Positions 1-6,530 of a stretch of DNA of 7,760 nucleotides are shown here, in pieces. The DNA lies in assembly GCA_002378605.1 (NCBI GenBank), contig DFSK01000163.1, forward strand, positions 651-8,410. The letters are read 5' to 3'. How positions within the stretch are numbered: the stretch's first letter is position 1; every line of letters starts with the position of its first letter. Both the position numbers and the translations under genes were made by a program. Under the pieces are notes generated by a model that had not been told where the DNA came from, searched no databases, and worked only from the letters and a program-made list of their open reading frames with translations. This DNA comes from Alphaproteobacteria bacterium UBA3439. GTDB taxonomy: Bacteria > Pseudomonadota > Alphaproteobacteria > Puniceispirillales > Puniceispirillaceae.

Positions 1-663
1 GGTGTTGTTGAAGGCATTGCCGCACCTGAATCGGCAAATAATGCCGTTTCGGGGCCGTCAATGATCCCCCTATTAACATTGGGTATCCCCGGTTCGACAA
101 TCGCGGCGGTTCTGATTGGCATGTTCCTTGTCAATGGATTGCAGGTTGGCCCACAAATTTTTGCAACCGAGCCACCTTTGTTTGTCGCTGGCCAAATGAT
201 GAGCCCACGCGAATTTATTTTCGGTGTGTTTGCCGCCGGTCTTGTTGGTATTGGCGCTTATGCCATCATCGGCTATTTTGCTGCGCCACTGATTGGTAAG
301 GCGATTGCGGTTTTGCCAACACAATATCTGTATCCGGTGATTTTCATGATTTCACTTGCGGCCAGCTATTCATCGCGCGCGTCAATCTGGGATGTGGGTT
401 TTGCCATCTTGTTTGGCGTGATCGGCTATGGCATGCGGCGGACGAATTTCTCAGCCGCTGCATTCATCATCGCTTTTGTCTTGACCTCAAGCATGGAAGA
501 AGCCTTCCGGCAGTCCATGATCATTTCAGATAGCGGCATTATGGTGTTCTTTAATTTTGAATATCAGAACAAATTTTCCTATGCCCCGATCTTTCTAATC
601 ATCGGTGCAATTGTCGTGGGCTTTAGAGCCTATTCGACAATTGCGAGAAACAAGAAAGCCTAG
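1..663 (+). CDS. Tripartite tricarboxylate transporter permease, TctA family (C-terminal part; 5' end outside window)
   Basis: This is the large integral-membrane subunit of a TTT-family secondary transporter, which works with a small membrane subunit (TctB) and a periplasmic binding protein (TctC) to import tricarboxylates or related carboxylates. The frame is open from base 1 and gives 221 residues, less than half of the roughly 500 usual for TctA. The fragment opens inside the family's signature loop: GVVEGIAAPESANNA at residues 1-15, then PLLTLGIPGS at 23-32. Several hydrophobic segments follow, roughly at residues 33-50, 70-95, 107-125, 130-146, 152-165 and 193-212, ending in a basic tail (RNKKA). 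The ATG at 61 is internal to the signature and is not the real start. No tctB or tctC lies downstream, so any partners must be upstream. The TAG at 661-663 is followed 50 nt later by a strong terminator, making this the last gene of its transcript. The family is certain; the exact substrate is unknown. Confidence 0.95.
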   Translation, partial: GVVEGIAAPESANNAVSGPSMIPLLTLGIPGSTIAAVLIGMFLVNGLQVGPQIFATEPPLFVAGQMMSPREFIFGVFAAGLVGIGAYAIIGYFAAPLIGKAIAVLPTQYLYPVIFMISLAASYSSRASIWDVGFAILFGVIGYGMRRTNFSAAAFIIAFVLTSSMEEAFRQSMIISDSGIMVFFNFEYQNKFSYAPIFLIIGAIVVGFRAYSTIARNKKA

Positions 664-712
664 ACCTGCTGGCCGCAATCGCGGCAATTCAAGCAGCTTG
701 AAGCCCAACGAT

Positions 713-752
713 AAAAGAGCCATGATTGCATCATCGCAATTGTGGCTCTTTT
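713..752 (+). terminator. Rho-independent terminator after the TctA-family gene
   Basis: The arms AAAAGAGCCA (713-722) and TGGCTCTTTT (743-752) are perfectly complementary. The stem continues inward through two G-U wobbles and ATTGC/GCAAT to 17 pairs, leaving a 6-nt loop (730-735, ATCATC). The descending arm ends in TTTT, followed by GC and a second TTTT at 755-758. This is a textbook intrinsic terminator 50 nt after the permease stop. The ascending arm begins with AAAA, so it could also stop transcripts on the other strand, but no minus-strand gene is seen there. Confidence 0.9.
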
Positions 753-892
753 GCTTTTCAGCCGTGTTTTTCCAAAATACCCCACCACCCTTTCAATCGG
801 TCAATTGCCATCAATAGCCAAGTGACAGATTGCAAGAATTTTGCTTCACTTAATTAGATTTTAAAGACAAATTCAAAAGGTAGATAACCATC

Positions 893-2506
893 ATGACAAC
901 GACAACTGTTGAGGAAATGGCCGCCGCTTTCAAGCAGATGGGAACCCCGTTCATCGTTGGCCATCCGGGTGGCGAGTCGGTTGAATTGATGGAGGCTGCC
1001 AAAGCGCAAGGCATGCGCTTTATTCTGATGAAGCAGGAAGTGGCTGGCGCGATGCTGGCGGCAACATGGGGCGAGATTACCGGCAGTCCGGGGGTATGTT
1101 TATCAACCCGCGGCCCCGGCGCCACAAATATGGTCAATGGCATTGCCCATGCCTTTTTGGATCGCGCGCCGCTAATTGCGATTACCGATCGCTATTCATC
1201 GCCTGAACAGGAAATCGGAATCCGCCAACGGCTTGATCATCAGGCCATCATGCAGCCCATTGTGAAATGGTCAACGGCGATTGACGCGCAGGTCATCAAA
1301 CAGCAATTACGCCGCGCCGTTCGCATCGCCACTGCCTATGCGCCGGGGCCAGTACATTTTGATCTGCCACAAAGCGAAACAAAAAAACCATCAGGCACGT
1401 CACAGAATCTGCCCGAGCTGATGCCGAATTATTACCATCCCAAACCCGACCCACGCGGCATCGAAAATGCCGTTACCATGATCAAGGCGGCGGATCGGCC
1501 AGTGCTGCTTGTTGGGCTTGGTACGCTATGGGACAATGCCTGTCCAGCGATGGTTGCGCTTGCCGAACATCTTGGCGCGCCGGTTCTAACCACATCAAAA
1601 TGCAAAGGTGCCATGCCCGAAGATCACCTGCTGCGGGCGGGCTGTATCATTGGTGGGCTGATTGAGCGTGATTTGGTTTCCAAGGCCGATCTAATCATTA
1701 CCATCGGTCTTGACGCGGTCGAATTGCAACCCAAAGGATGGCCTTATACGACAAAGGTTCTGTCCTTTGCCAATCATCCATCGCTTGATGGGCTGGTCGC
1801 TTGTAATGAAGAAGTGATTGGCTCTTTAGACACGCTTTTAACGGCCATTGTGGAAAATGTGCCGCAAGGGTCGGGTTGGGGGTTTGACGCGGCCAAGACA
1901 TTCCGTGACCGCGTTCATACAGCCTTGGACACGCCCGCCACCGGCTTGTCACCGCAACGCGTTGTTGACTGTGCGCGTGCGATTATGCCTCGTGACACGA
2001 TTGCCACCTGTGATGCAGGTGCCAGCCGCCTATTAGTGGTGCAAAAATGGCAAAGCTTTGGCCCGCGTGAGTTTCTAACCTCGAATGGCCTTGGATCAAT
2101 GGGATTTGCGATCCCGGGTGCCCTCGCCGCCCGCTTGGCGCATCGGGACAAGCCGGTTCTTGCCTTTACCGGTGATGGCGGCCTGTTGATGGCGGTTGCC
2201 GATATTCATACATCGGTTCGCGAAAATCTGCCCATTATCATTCTGGTCTTTGATGATGGCGAGGTTGGGCTGATAAGAACCAAACAAAGCATCAAAGGCA
2301 TCGACCCTTATGGCGTGCATCTTGGCGGCATTGATTGGGAACATCTGGCGCGTGGTTTTGGCGCGAACGGTACCAATGTTGACAATGAAGCTGGCCTGAT
2401 TGCGGCGCTTGAACAGGCGTTAAAAAGCAACGAAACAACGGTGATTGGCGTCAAGATTGATGCCAGCGGCTATGTTGATCAATTCAATGCCCTTCGCGAG
2501 CTATAG
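893..2506 (+). CDS. ThDP-dependent enzyme, acetolactate synthase-like large subunit type
   Basis: This is a soluble 537-residue enzyme of the ThDP family that includes acetolactate synthase, benzoylformate decarboxylase and oxalyl-CoA decarboxylase. Such enzymes cleave or join C-C bonds next to a carbonyl, usually on 2-oxo acids. Three domains are visible: the pyrimidine-binding domain (about 1-165) with GHPGGE at 23-28, the ThDP-activating Glu49 in KQEVAGAML, and STRGPGATN at 71-79; a central domain (about 186-320); and the pyrophosphate domain (about 350-525) with GDGG at 427-430. The metal-site motif that normally ends in Asn-Asn reads Asp454-Asp455 (FDDGEVGLIR). No acetolactate synthase small subunit (ilvN) is adjacent, and the protein is shorter than the 570-600 residues usual for the biosynthetic enzyme, so valine/isoleucine synthesis is unlikely. 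The Tyr-Glu pair typical of oxalyl-CoA decarboxylase is absent; the region reads QRLDHQAIMQPIVKW. The ATG is preceded by AAAGG at 876-880 with a long 12-nt gap. The superfamily is certain; the substrate is not known. Confidence 0.92.
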   Translation: MTTTTVEEMAAAFKQMGTPFIVGHPGGESVELMEAAKAQGMRFILMKQEVAGAMLAATWGEITGSPGVCLSTRGPGATNMVNGIAHAFLDRAPLIAITDRYSSPEQEIGIRQRLDHQAIMQPIVKWSTAIDAQVIKQQLRRAVRIATAYAPGPVHFDLPQSETKKPSGTSQNLPELMPNYYHPKPDPRGIENAVTMIKAADRPVLLVGLGTLWDNACPAMVALAEHLGAPVLTTSKCKGAMPEDHLLRAGCIIGGLIERDLVSKADLIITIGLDAVELQPKGWPYTTKVLSFANHPSLDGLVACNEEVIGSLDTLLTAIVENVPQGSGWGFDAAKTFRDRVHTALDTPATGLSPQRVVDCARAIMPRDTIATCDAGASRLLVVQKWQSFGPREFLTSNGLGSMGFAIPGALAARLAHRDKPVLAFTGDGGLLMAVADIHTSVRENLPIIILVFDDGEVGLIRTKQSIKGIDPYGVHLGGIDWEHLARGFGANGTNVDNEAGLIAALEQALKSNETTVIGVKIDASGYVDQFNALREL

Positions 2507-2533
2507 GGTTTTGGCGTCAATGAAATCGCACTT

Positions 2534-3940
2534 TTAGCCAAGCCAGCTTGGGCCGTTTGACCCCATTTTTGGTGTTGGCAAAGCCCAATATGGCCGCGTT
2601 TCGGACAGGCTTAATACGGGCGCCAGATGTTTGATCCGGCCAAGATGGCTGTCTGATTCAACGCAAAGCGAATCAACATCGCTAATCCCCAAGCCTAGAT
2701 TTGCTGGCAGGTCACTCACTTTGCCTTGGTCATAAATCATCATTCCGGTTTGGCATAATGACACGCGAACATGATAGCTGCCGCCCTCGCGCGCGCGCCG
2801 TGCCAATGCCAGCAGCGTTCCATATGCGCCAAGGTAACCCGTAATATAGTCATTGGCCGCCGCGGGCAGTGTTTTCGGCTTATAGCCTGATGAAGATTGA
2901 ACACCTTCCGCGGCGATGCCGGTCATGATCTGTGCAATCTGTTCCCATCCACCGCGATGGCTAAATGGCCCATCGGCGCCGTAACAATTGATTGACACAT
3001 AAACAAGACCGGGGCGGATCTCTGCCAATGCGTCTGGCCCCAACCCCATTTGACTGATTTTATCTGGACGATAACCTTGGGAAAAGACATCGGCAGTTTT
3101 GACCAAATCAAGAAGTGTCTGTCTTTCGCTTTGATCACGCAAATCCAAATAACAGCTTCGCTTGCCATGGCTTGTATCGGCAACATAAGACCAAACCTGC
3201 GGCAAATGCGGCGCCGAAACCATCAAAACATCGGCCCCATGTTCAGCAAGGGTGCGACCAGTGATCGGCCCGGCAAGGATGCGCGTTAGATCAAGCGCCT
3301 TTATCCCTGATAATGGACGATCGCCTGCTGGCATTGGTTCTGGTTCGCTATCGCCAATCTTGATAATTTCAACAACCGGTTTTGCCGCCAGAATTTTGCC
3401 ATGTGGTTCTTTTAGCCATTCTTCATTCGTGCGGATCATCCCGCCACAAACACGCGCCTCGTCAATGGCGTTCTCCAGATCCAGCGCATCCCATTTGGCA
3501 ACGGCTTTGGCAATCGAATCTGTATTTGCGTCGGCTTGCAACAAATCCAGCATGCGGCGGCGCAAATGATCAAGCCCGAAATGCGGCAATACCCAACGCC
3601 CATCCTTGGTCTGAAAGATACCCGTTAAGCCTCGATTTGCCTCATGGCTTGCATCAGTGACATTTTCAAAAACACCATCGGCATTTTTAGCCTGAAAGAA
3701 ATTTTTGCTTTTCAGGGCGGCGGTTGCCGCGATGGCATCAATGGCGATTGACTGCCTGCGACCCGTTTTCATTTCCCAAAGATCATTGACCGCAACCCCA
3801 ATACCAGCAATCGCCGCCGATGCCGTTGCCGCCAGTCGGAAATTTGTGTTCAGCACAGGATCCGATCCGGTGATGCTGACTTCGTCTTTATCGGGAAGTG
3901 GCAAGCCGCGAATGGCCATTAATTTGTCAAATGCAGACAT
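2534..3940 (-). CDS. Family III CoA-transferase (CaiB/BaiF, COG1804), two-half-domain form
   Basis: This enzyme moves CoA from an acyl-CoA donor to a carboxylic acid in the cytoplasm through an aspartyl-CoA thioester; some relatives are acyl-CoA racemases. The catalytic half begins at about residue 209 with PLSGIKALDLTRILAGP and LAEHGADVLMV. It continues with the YRPDKISQMGLGPDAL segment (290-304) and AANDYITGY (361-369), in which Asp364 is the expected nucleophile. It ends with the family's C-terminal HLAPVLSLSETRP and W456-like tail (PKMGSNGPSW). A further N-terminal segment (about 1-110) resembles the C-terminal half of the same fold, with GRRQSIAIDAIAAT at 60-73, but has no aspartate at the matching place. 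I chose the ATG at 3940-3938 (468 residues) because AGGGG (3951-3947) lies 6 nt upstream. An in-frame TTG at 3943 would be only 3 nt from that site. The gene converges on the ThDP gene with 27 nt between stop codons. The CoA donor and acceptor cannot be told from sequence. Confidence 0.93.
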   Translation of the reverse strand: MSAFDKLMAIRGLPLPDKDEVSITGSDPVLNTNFRLAATASAAIAGIGVAVNDLWEMKTGRRQSIAIDAIAATAALKSKNFFQAKNADGVFENVTDASHEANRGLTGIFQTKDGRWVLPHFGLDHLRRRMLDLLQADANTDSIAKAVAKWDALDLENAIDEARVCGGMIRTNEEWLKEPHGKILAAKPVVEIIKIGDSEPEPMPAGDRPLSGIKALDLTRILAGPITGRTLAEHGADVLMVSAPHLPQVWSYVADTSHGKRSCYLDLRDQSERQTLLDLVKTADVFSQGYRPDKISQMGLGPDALAEIRPGLVYVSINCYGADGPFSHRGGWEQIAQIMTGIAAEGVQSSSGYKPKTLPAAANDYITGYLGAYGTLLALARRAREGGSYHVRVSLCQTGMMIYDQGKVSDLPANLGLGISDVDSLCVESDSHLGRIKHLAPVLSLSETRPYWALPTPKMGSNGPSWLG

Positions 3941-3946
3941 CAAGAA

Positions 3947-3951
3947 CCCCT
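3947..3951 (-). promoter_or_regulatory. Shine-Dalgarno site that decides the CoA-transferase start
   Basis: On the minus strand the sequence is AGGGG, then six bases, then ATG (3940-3938). The spacing favours this ATG over the adjacent in-frame TTG at 3943-3941, which would leave only three bases. Confidence 0.7.
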
Positions 3952-3959
3952 AAAATGCG

Positions 3960-3988
3960 AATAAAATGGTCATTTACCGGCTCACCAA
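3960..3988 (-). promoter_or_regulatory. Possible sigma70-type promoter for the CoA-transferase
   Basis: On the minus strand TTGGTG (3988-3983) is separated by exactly 17 bases from TTTATT (3965-3960). The first matches TTGACA at three of six positions and the second matches TATAAT at four of six. Transcription would start near 3953, just ahead of the ribosome site. Spacing and placement are good but the boxes are weak, so this is a candidate only. Confidence 0.3.
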
Positions 3989-3996
3989 AGCGGTTA
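3974..3996. promoter_or_regulatory. Imperfect dyad over the putative -35 box; possible operator
   Basis: TTACCG (3974-3979) and CGGTTA (3991-3996) form an inverted repeat with one mismatch in six and an 11-base spacer. The centre falls on the putative -35 element of the CoA-transferase promoter. Placement like this is typical of repressor operators, but the arms are short and could arise by chance. The rest of the divergent region (3997-4175) shows no further element I can support. Confidence 0.2.
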
Positions 3997-4175
3997 GCTG
4001 GGTTAACTATCGCATAATTTCGCTGCGGGTAAAGCAAGATAAACACGTCACTTATCTGAAAAAGAACCGGCATTTTCTGGTGTTTGCTAGACGCGCCCTT
4101 TATGCGACTATTAGCGCCTGATGCGTCAGCTGAAGCGTTTTATGTTGAAAGATTTTTGGGTGAGGTTTTGCTTTT

Positions 4176-5714
4176 ATGATATTTCAAATTTTACTTGCCA
4201 TCACCATCCTTGCCAGCTCGGCTTGCGGCCTGATTATTGAAATTGTTGCTGGCAGGCTTTTGGCGCCTGTCTTCGGGATGTCGCTTTACACATGGACGTC
4301 GATCATTGCCGTGGTTCTTGCCGGATTATCGGTCGGCCATTGGATTGGTGGTAATTTGACGCGCGGCCCTTTTGTTAAACGCGCGCAATTCATCAAGATT
4401 GGCTATGCACTTTTCCTATCATCGGTGACAAGCCTTCTTATTTTGCTGCTTCTTGATTTAATCCCGACCGTTGTGCAAATGGCCAATCTAAGCGTGATCA
4501 AGGCCATTTTGCTATCGTCCCTCATTCTGTTTTTCCTACCTAGCCTGTTTGTTGGCATTGTTTCACCCCTTGCCACGAAACTGGCGATTGATATCCATCC
4601 GCAAGGTGAGTCAGGCGTTGTGATTGGCAGAATGTACGCGCTTGGTTCAGCGGGTGCTATTTTTGGGGCACTTCTTGCTGGCTATTTTCTGATTTCAACG
4701 CTTGGATCTCGAAATACCGTCATTTTAGTGGCTGTGATCTATTTTGCCCTTGGATCGATCTTTTTCCTGATTGGCTATAAACAGGGTGCAAAAATGATGA
4801 TCATCCCGCTCGCCATTGGTGTTTCGATGATGGCTGGCGCGCAAAAAATTGGTGCGCTAAAAAGCCAATGCGTTACCGAAAGCAATTATTTCTGCATCCA
4901 GATTCAAGATGTCGGCATGGCCGGGGCTAAAACCCGCCTGATTGCTCTTGATCATCTGGTACATTCCATCAATGAAAAAGACCAACCCGAAAGGCTGCAT
5001 TCGCCTTATGTGCATTTTGTTGATGAATATATCAGCCTTCGTTTTGGCGACCGTCCACCACAAACATTTTTCATTGGCGGCGGCGGATTTTCACTACCAC
5101 GCGCCTGGATTGCAAAATATCAGGGCAAGGCCGATCTAACGATTGCCGAAATTGACCCGCAAGTGACGGATATCGCCAAAGCCAAATTATGGTTTTCGCC
5201 CGATGGGTCACGCACCAAAGTCATTCATGGCGATGCGCGATATGAATTAAACAAACTGGCCGATGATGTAAAATTCGATCTTGTTTTTGGTGATGCCTTT
5301 CATGATATCTCGATCCCCGAGCATCTGGTTACACAAGAATTTAATGATCTTGTTGCGCGGCGGCTGCATGATGATGGCGTTTATCTTGTGAATGTTGTCG
5401 ATAATGCCAAACGCCCCCTGTTTTTACTGTCATATGTCAAAACCTTACAGCGATCCTTTGACCGGGTCGAAGTCTGGTTCGAGCCTGACCCAAGACAGCA
5501 AGGACGGCGAACAACCTATATTGTTGTCGGCGCAAATACCCCGCTTGAAGATGATTTCATCAATGCCGAAAATGGTTTTGAAAGAAGCTGGTGGCGTTGG
5601 CCAAATGCCAAGCTGGCATCGGCAAGCGCCAATCAGCATTTACCAATTTTGACCGATGACCGTGCGCCGGTTGACAAGCTGATGAGCGGTCTATTGCTTG
5701 GCAATCTGCATTAG
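4176..5714 (+). CDS. Polytopic membrane protein with C-terminal spermidine-synthase-like domain (fused MFS/SpeE-type)
   Basis: This 512-residue protein has an N-terminal membrane half of about seven hydrophobic segments (roughly 5-28, 41-60, 74-98, 108-132, 150-173, 180-201, 206-222). It carries the family hallmark IEIVAGRLLAPVFG (21-34) and SLYTWTS (36-42). The cytoplasmic half (about 235-510) is a Rossmann methyltransferase-like fold related to spermidine synthase: FIGGGGFSLPR (299-309) where synthases have GGGDGG, EIDPQV (325-330) for the nucleoside end, GDAR (352-355), and LVFGDAFHDISIPEHL (369-384). The aspartate-rich loop that orients putrescine (D-S-S-D-P in true synthases) is not present, so polyamine synthesis is doubtful. 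The closing ILTDDRAPVD (491-500) is typical of the fused family. The start has GTGAGG about 10 nt upstream and no in-frame alternative. It is probably the first gene of an operon, with the next gene 31 nt away. The family is well recognised; its reaction is unknown. Confidence 0.88.
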   Translation: MIFQILLAITILASSACGLIIEIVAGRLLAPVFGMSLYTWTSIIAVVLAGLSVGHWIGGNLTRGPFVKRAQFIKIGYALFLSSVTSLLILLLLDLIPTVVQMANLSVIKAILLSSLILFFLPSLFVGIVSPLATKLAIDIHPQGESGVVIGRMYALGSAGAIFGALLAGYFLISTLGSRNTVILVAVIYFALGSIFFLIGYKQGAKMMIIPLAIGVSMMAGAQKIGALKSQCVTESNYFCIQIQDVGMAGAKTRLIALDHLVHSINEKDQPERLHSPYVHFVDEYISLRFGDRPPQTFFIGGGGFSLPRAWIAKYQGKADLTIAEIDPQVTDIAKAKLWFSPDGSRTKVIHGDARYELNKLADDVKFDLVFGDAFHDISIPEHLVTQEFNDLVARRLHDDGVYLVNVVDNAKRPLFLLSYVKTLQRSFDRVEVWFEPDPRQQGRRTTYIVVGANTPLEDDFINAENGFERSWWRWPNAKLASASANQHLPILTDDRAPVDKLMSGLLLGNLH

Positions 5715-5728
5715 GCCACCTTGGGCCT
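5713..5728 (+). other. Short intergenic hairpin between the SpeE-like and SBP genes
   Basis: AGGCC (5713-5717) pairs with GGCCT (5724-5728) around a 6-nt loop, starting on the stop codon of the upstream gene. It is followed by GATTTT. The stem is short and the U-run is only four bases, so full termination seems unlikely; partial attenuation or 3'-end stabilisation of the upstream message is possible. Confidence 0.35.
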
Positions 5729-5745
5729 GATTTTGGAGATATTTT

Positions 5746-6477
5746 ATGTTTGTATCAAAAGTGGTGAAACAGCAATTGGCGCCAACGGGCATTTTGCGTG
5801 CCGGTATTAATTTAAGCAATTTTCTGCTGGTATCAGGCACTGCTGCTGATGGCAGCCCACAGGGGATTTCGCCCGATATCGCCAATCTGGTTGCCGCAAC
5901 GCTTGGCCTGCCTTGCAAATTGGTTACCTTTGATCGGCCCGGAAAATTGGCCGATGCGGTCAATCAGGATATCTGGGATATCGGCAATATCGCGTTTGAG
6001 GCTGAACGCGCCCAAACACTGGATTTCAGTCATCCCTATGTTGTGATCGAAGCCAATTTTCTGGTGCGGCATGATGATGATTTTTTGACCAATGATGATG
6101 TTGATAAAGCCGGTACACGCATCGCCGTTTCCGAACGAAGCGCCTATGATCTTTGGCTTACCGATCATTTCAGCAAAGCCCAGATTATTCGGGCGTCATC
6201 AATTCAGGCGGCGCATGATTTATTTCTGGAAAAAAAGGTTGATGTTCTGGCTAGCCTGAAACCAAAACTTCTTGAAGAAGTGGCAAATCATAGCAGCCTT
6301 CGGATGATCGATCCTCCCTTTACCGCGGTCAAGCAATCAATTGGCCTTGCCAAGGGCAAAGCGGAATCAATTGCCTTTATCAATGCGCTGATTGCACAAT
6401 CAATCGAAAATGGCTGGATCGCGGCGCAGCTTGAAACACATGGCATGACCGGCAAATTAGGCATAGACCCGAATTAG
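5746..6477 (+). CDS. Solute-binding-type protein (SBP_bac_3 fold) without a signal peptide
   Basis: The 243 residues match the two-lobed fold of extracellular solute-binding protein family 3, which in ABC importers captures amino acids in the periplasm. Visible hallmarks are the opening strand PTGILRAGINL (13-23), GISPDIANLVAATLGLP (40-56), the hinge region DIGNIAFEAERAQTLDFSHPY (78-98; Arg88 matches the ligand-carboxylate arginine), RIAVSERSAYD (125-135), and the closing helix ENGWIAAQLE (221-230). The fold begins almost at the first residue, with no hydrophobic leader or lipobox. An in-frame TGA at 5728-5730 rules out an upstream extension, so the protein should stay in the cytoplasm. The aspartate that binds the alpha-ammonium group in amino-acid-binding members falls at Leu171. 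GGAG (5735-5738) lies 7 nt before the ATG. No ABC permease or ATPase is nearby. It could be a cytoplasmic binding protein or a divergent enzyme such as a cyclohexadienyl dehydratase relative. The fold is confident; the role is unknown. Confidence 0.85.
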   Translation: MFVSKVVKQQLAPTGILRAGINLSNFLLVSGTAADGSPQGISPDIANLVAATLGLPCKLVTFDRPGKLADAVNQDIWDIGNIAFEAERAQTLDFSHPYVVIEANFLVRHDDDFLTNDDVDKAGTRIAVSERSAYDLWLTDHFSKAQIIRASSIQAAHDLFLEKKVDVLASLKPKLLEEVANHSSLRMIDPPFTAVKQSIGLAKGKAESIAFINALIAQSIENGWIAAQLETHGMTGKLGIDPN

Positions 6478-6530
6478 ACGCCAAGACTGATTACATAAAA
6501 TCATAACGCCGATTAAAAAGGGCTATTATC

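Noticed and set aside
830..860. Promoter for the ThDP gene (TTGCAA at 830-835 with an AT-rich stretch at 850-860)
   Set aside because: No -10-like hexamer sits at a 16-18 base spacing; the candidates need 15 or 19, so this is not supportable beyond AT-richness.
893..2506. Calling the ThDP enzyme oxalyl-CoA decarboxylase because a family III CoA-transferase is adjacent
   Set aside because: The diagnostic Tyr-Glu motif and nucleotide-binding features of that enzyme are not visible, and the two genes are convergent rather than an operon.
2507..2560. Inverted repeat CCAAG/CTTGG (2538-2551) as a bidirectional terminator between the convergent genes
   Set aside because: The stem is five pairs, lies inside the end of the CoA-transferase coding region, and is not followed by a U-run on either strand.
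3050..3953. Plus-strand ORFs of 80-105 codons opposite the CoA-transferase
   Set aside because: They lie antisense to a well-supported gene, have no family features or ribosome sites, and look like reverse-frame shadows.
4142..4240. Short leader ORF starting at ATG 4142, overlapping the SpeE-like gene
   Set aside because: It is about 32 codons, mostly inside the real gene in another frame, and has no ribosome site. Its product has no recognisable attenuator pattern.
4176..5714. Naming this gene speE
   Set aside because: The polyamine-binding aspartate loop is absent and the protein is a membrane fusion, so a spermidine synthase name would overstate the evidence.
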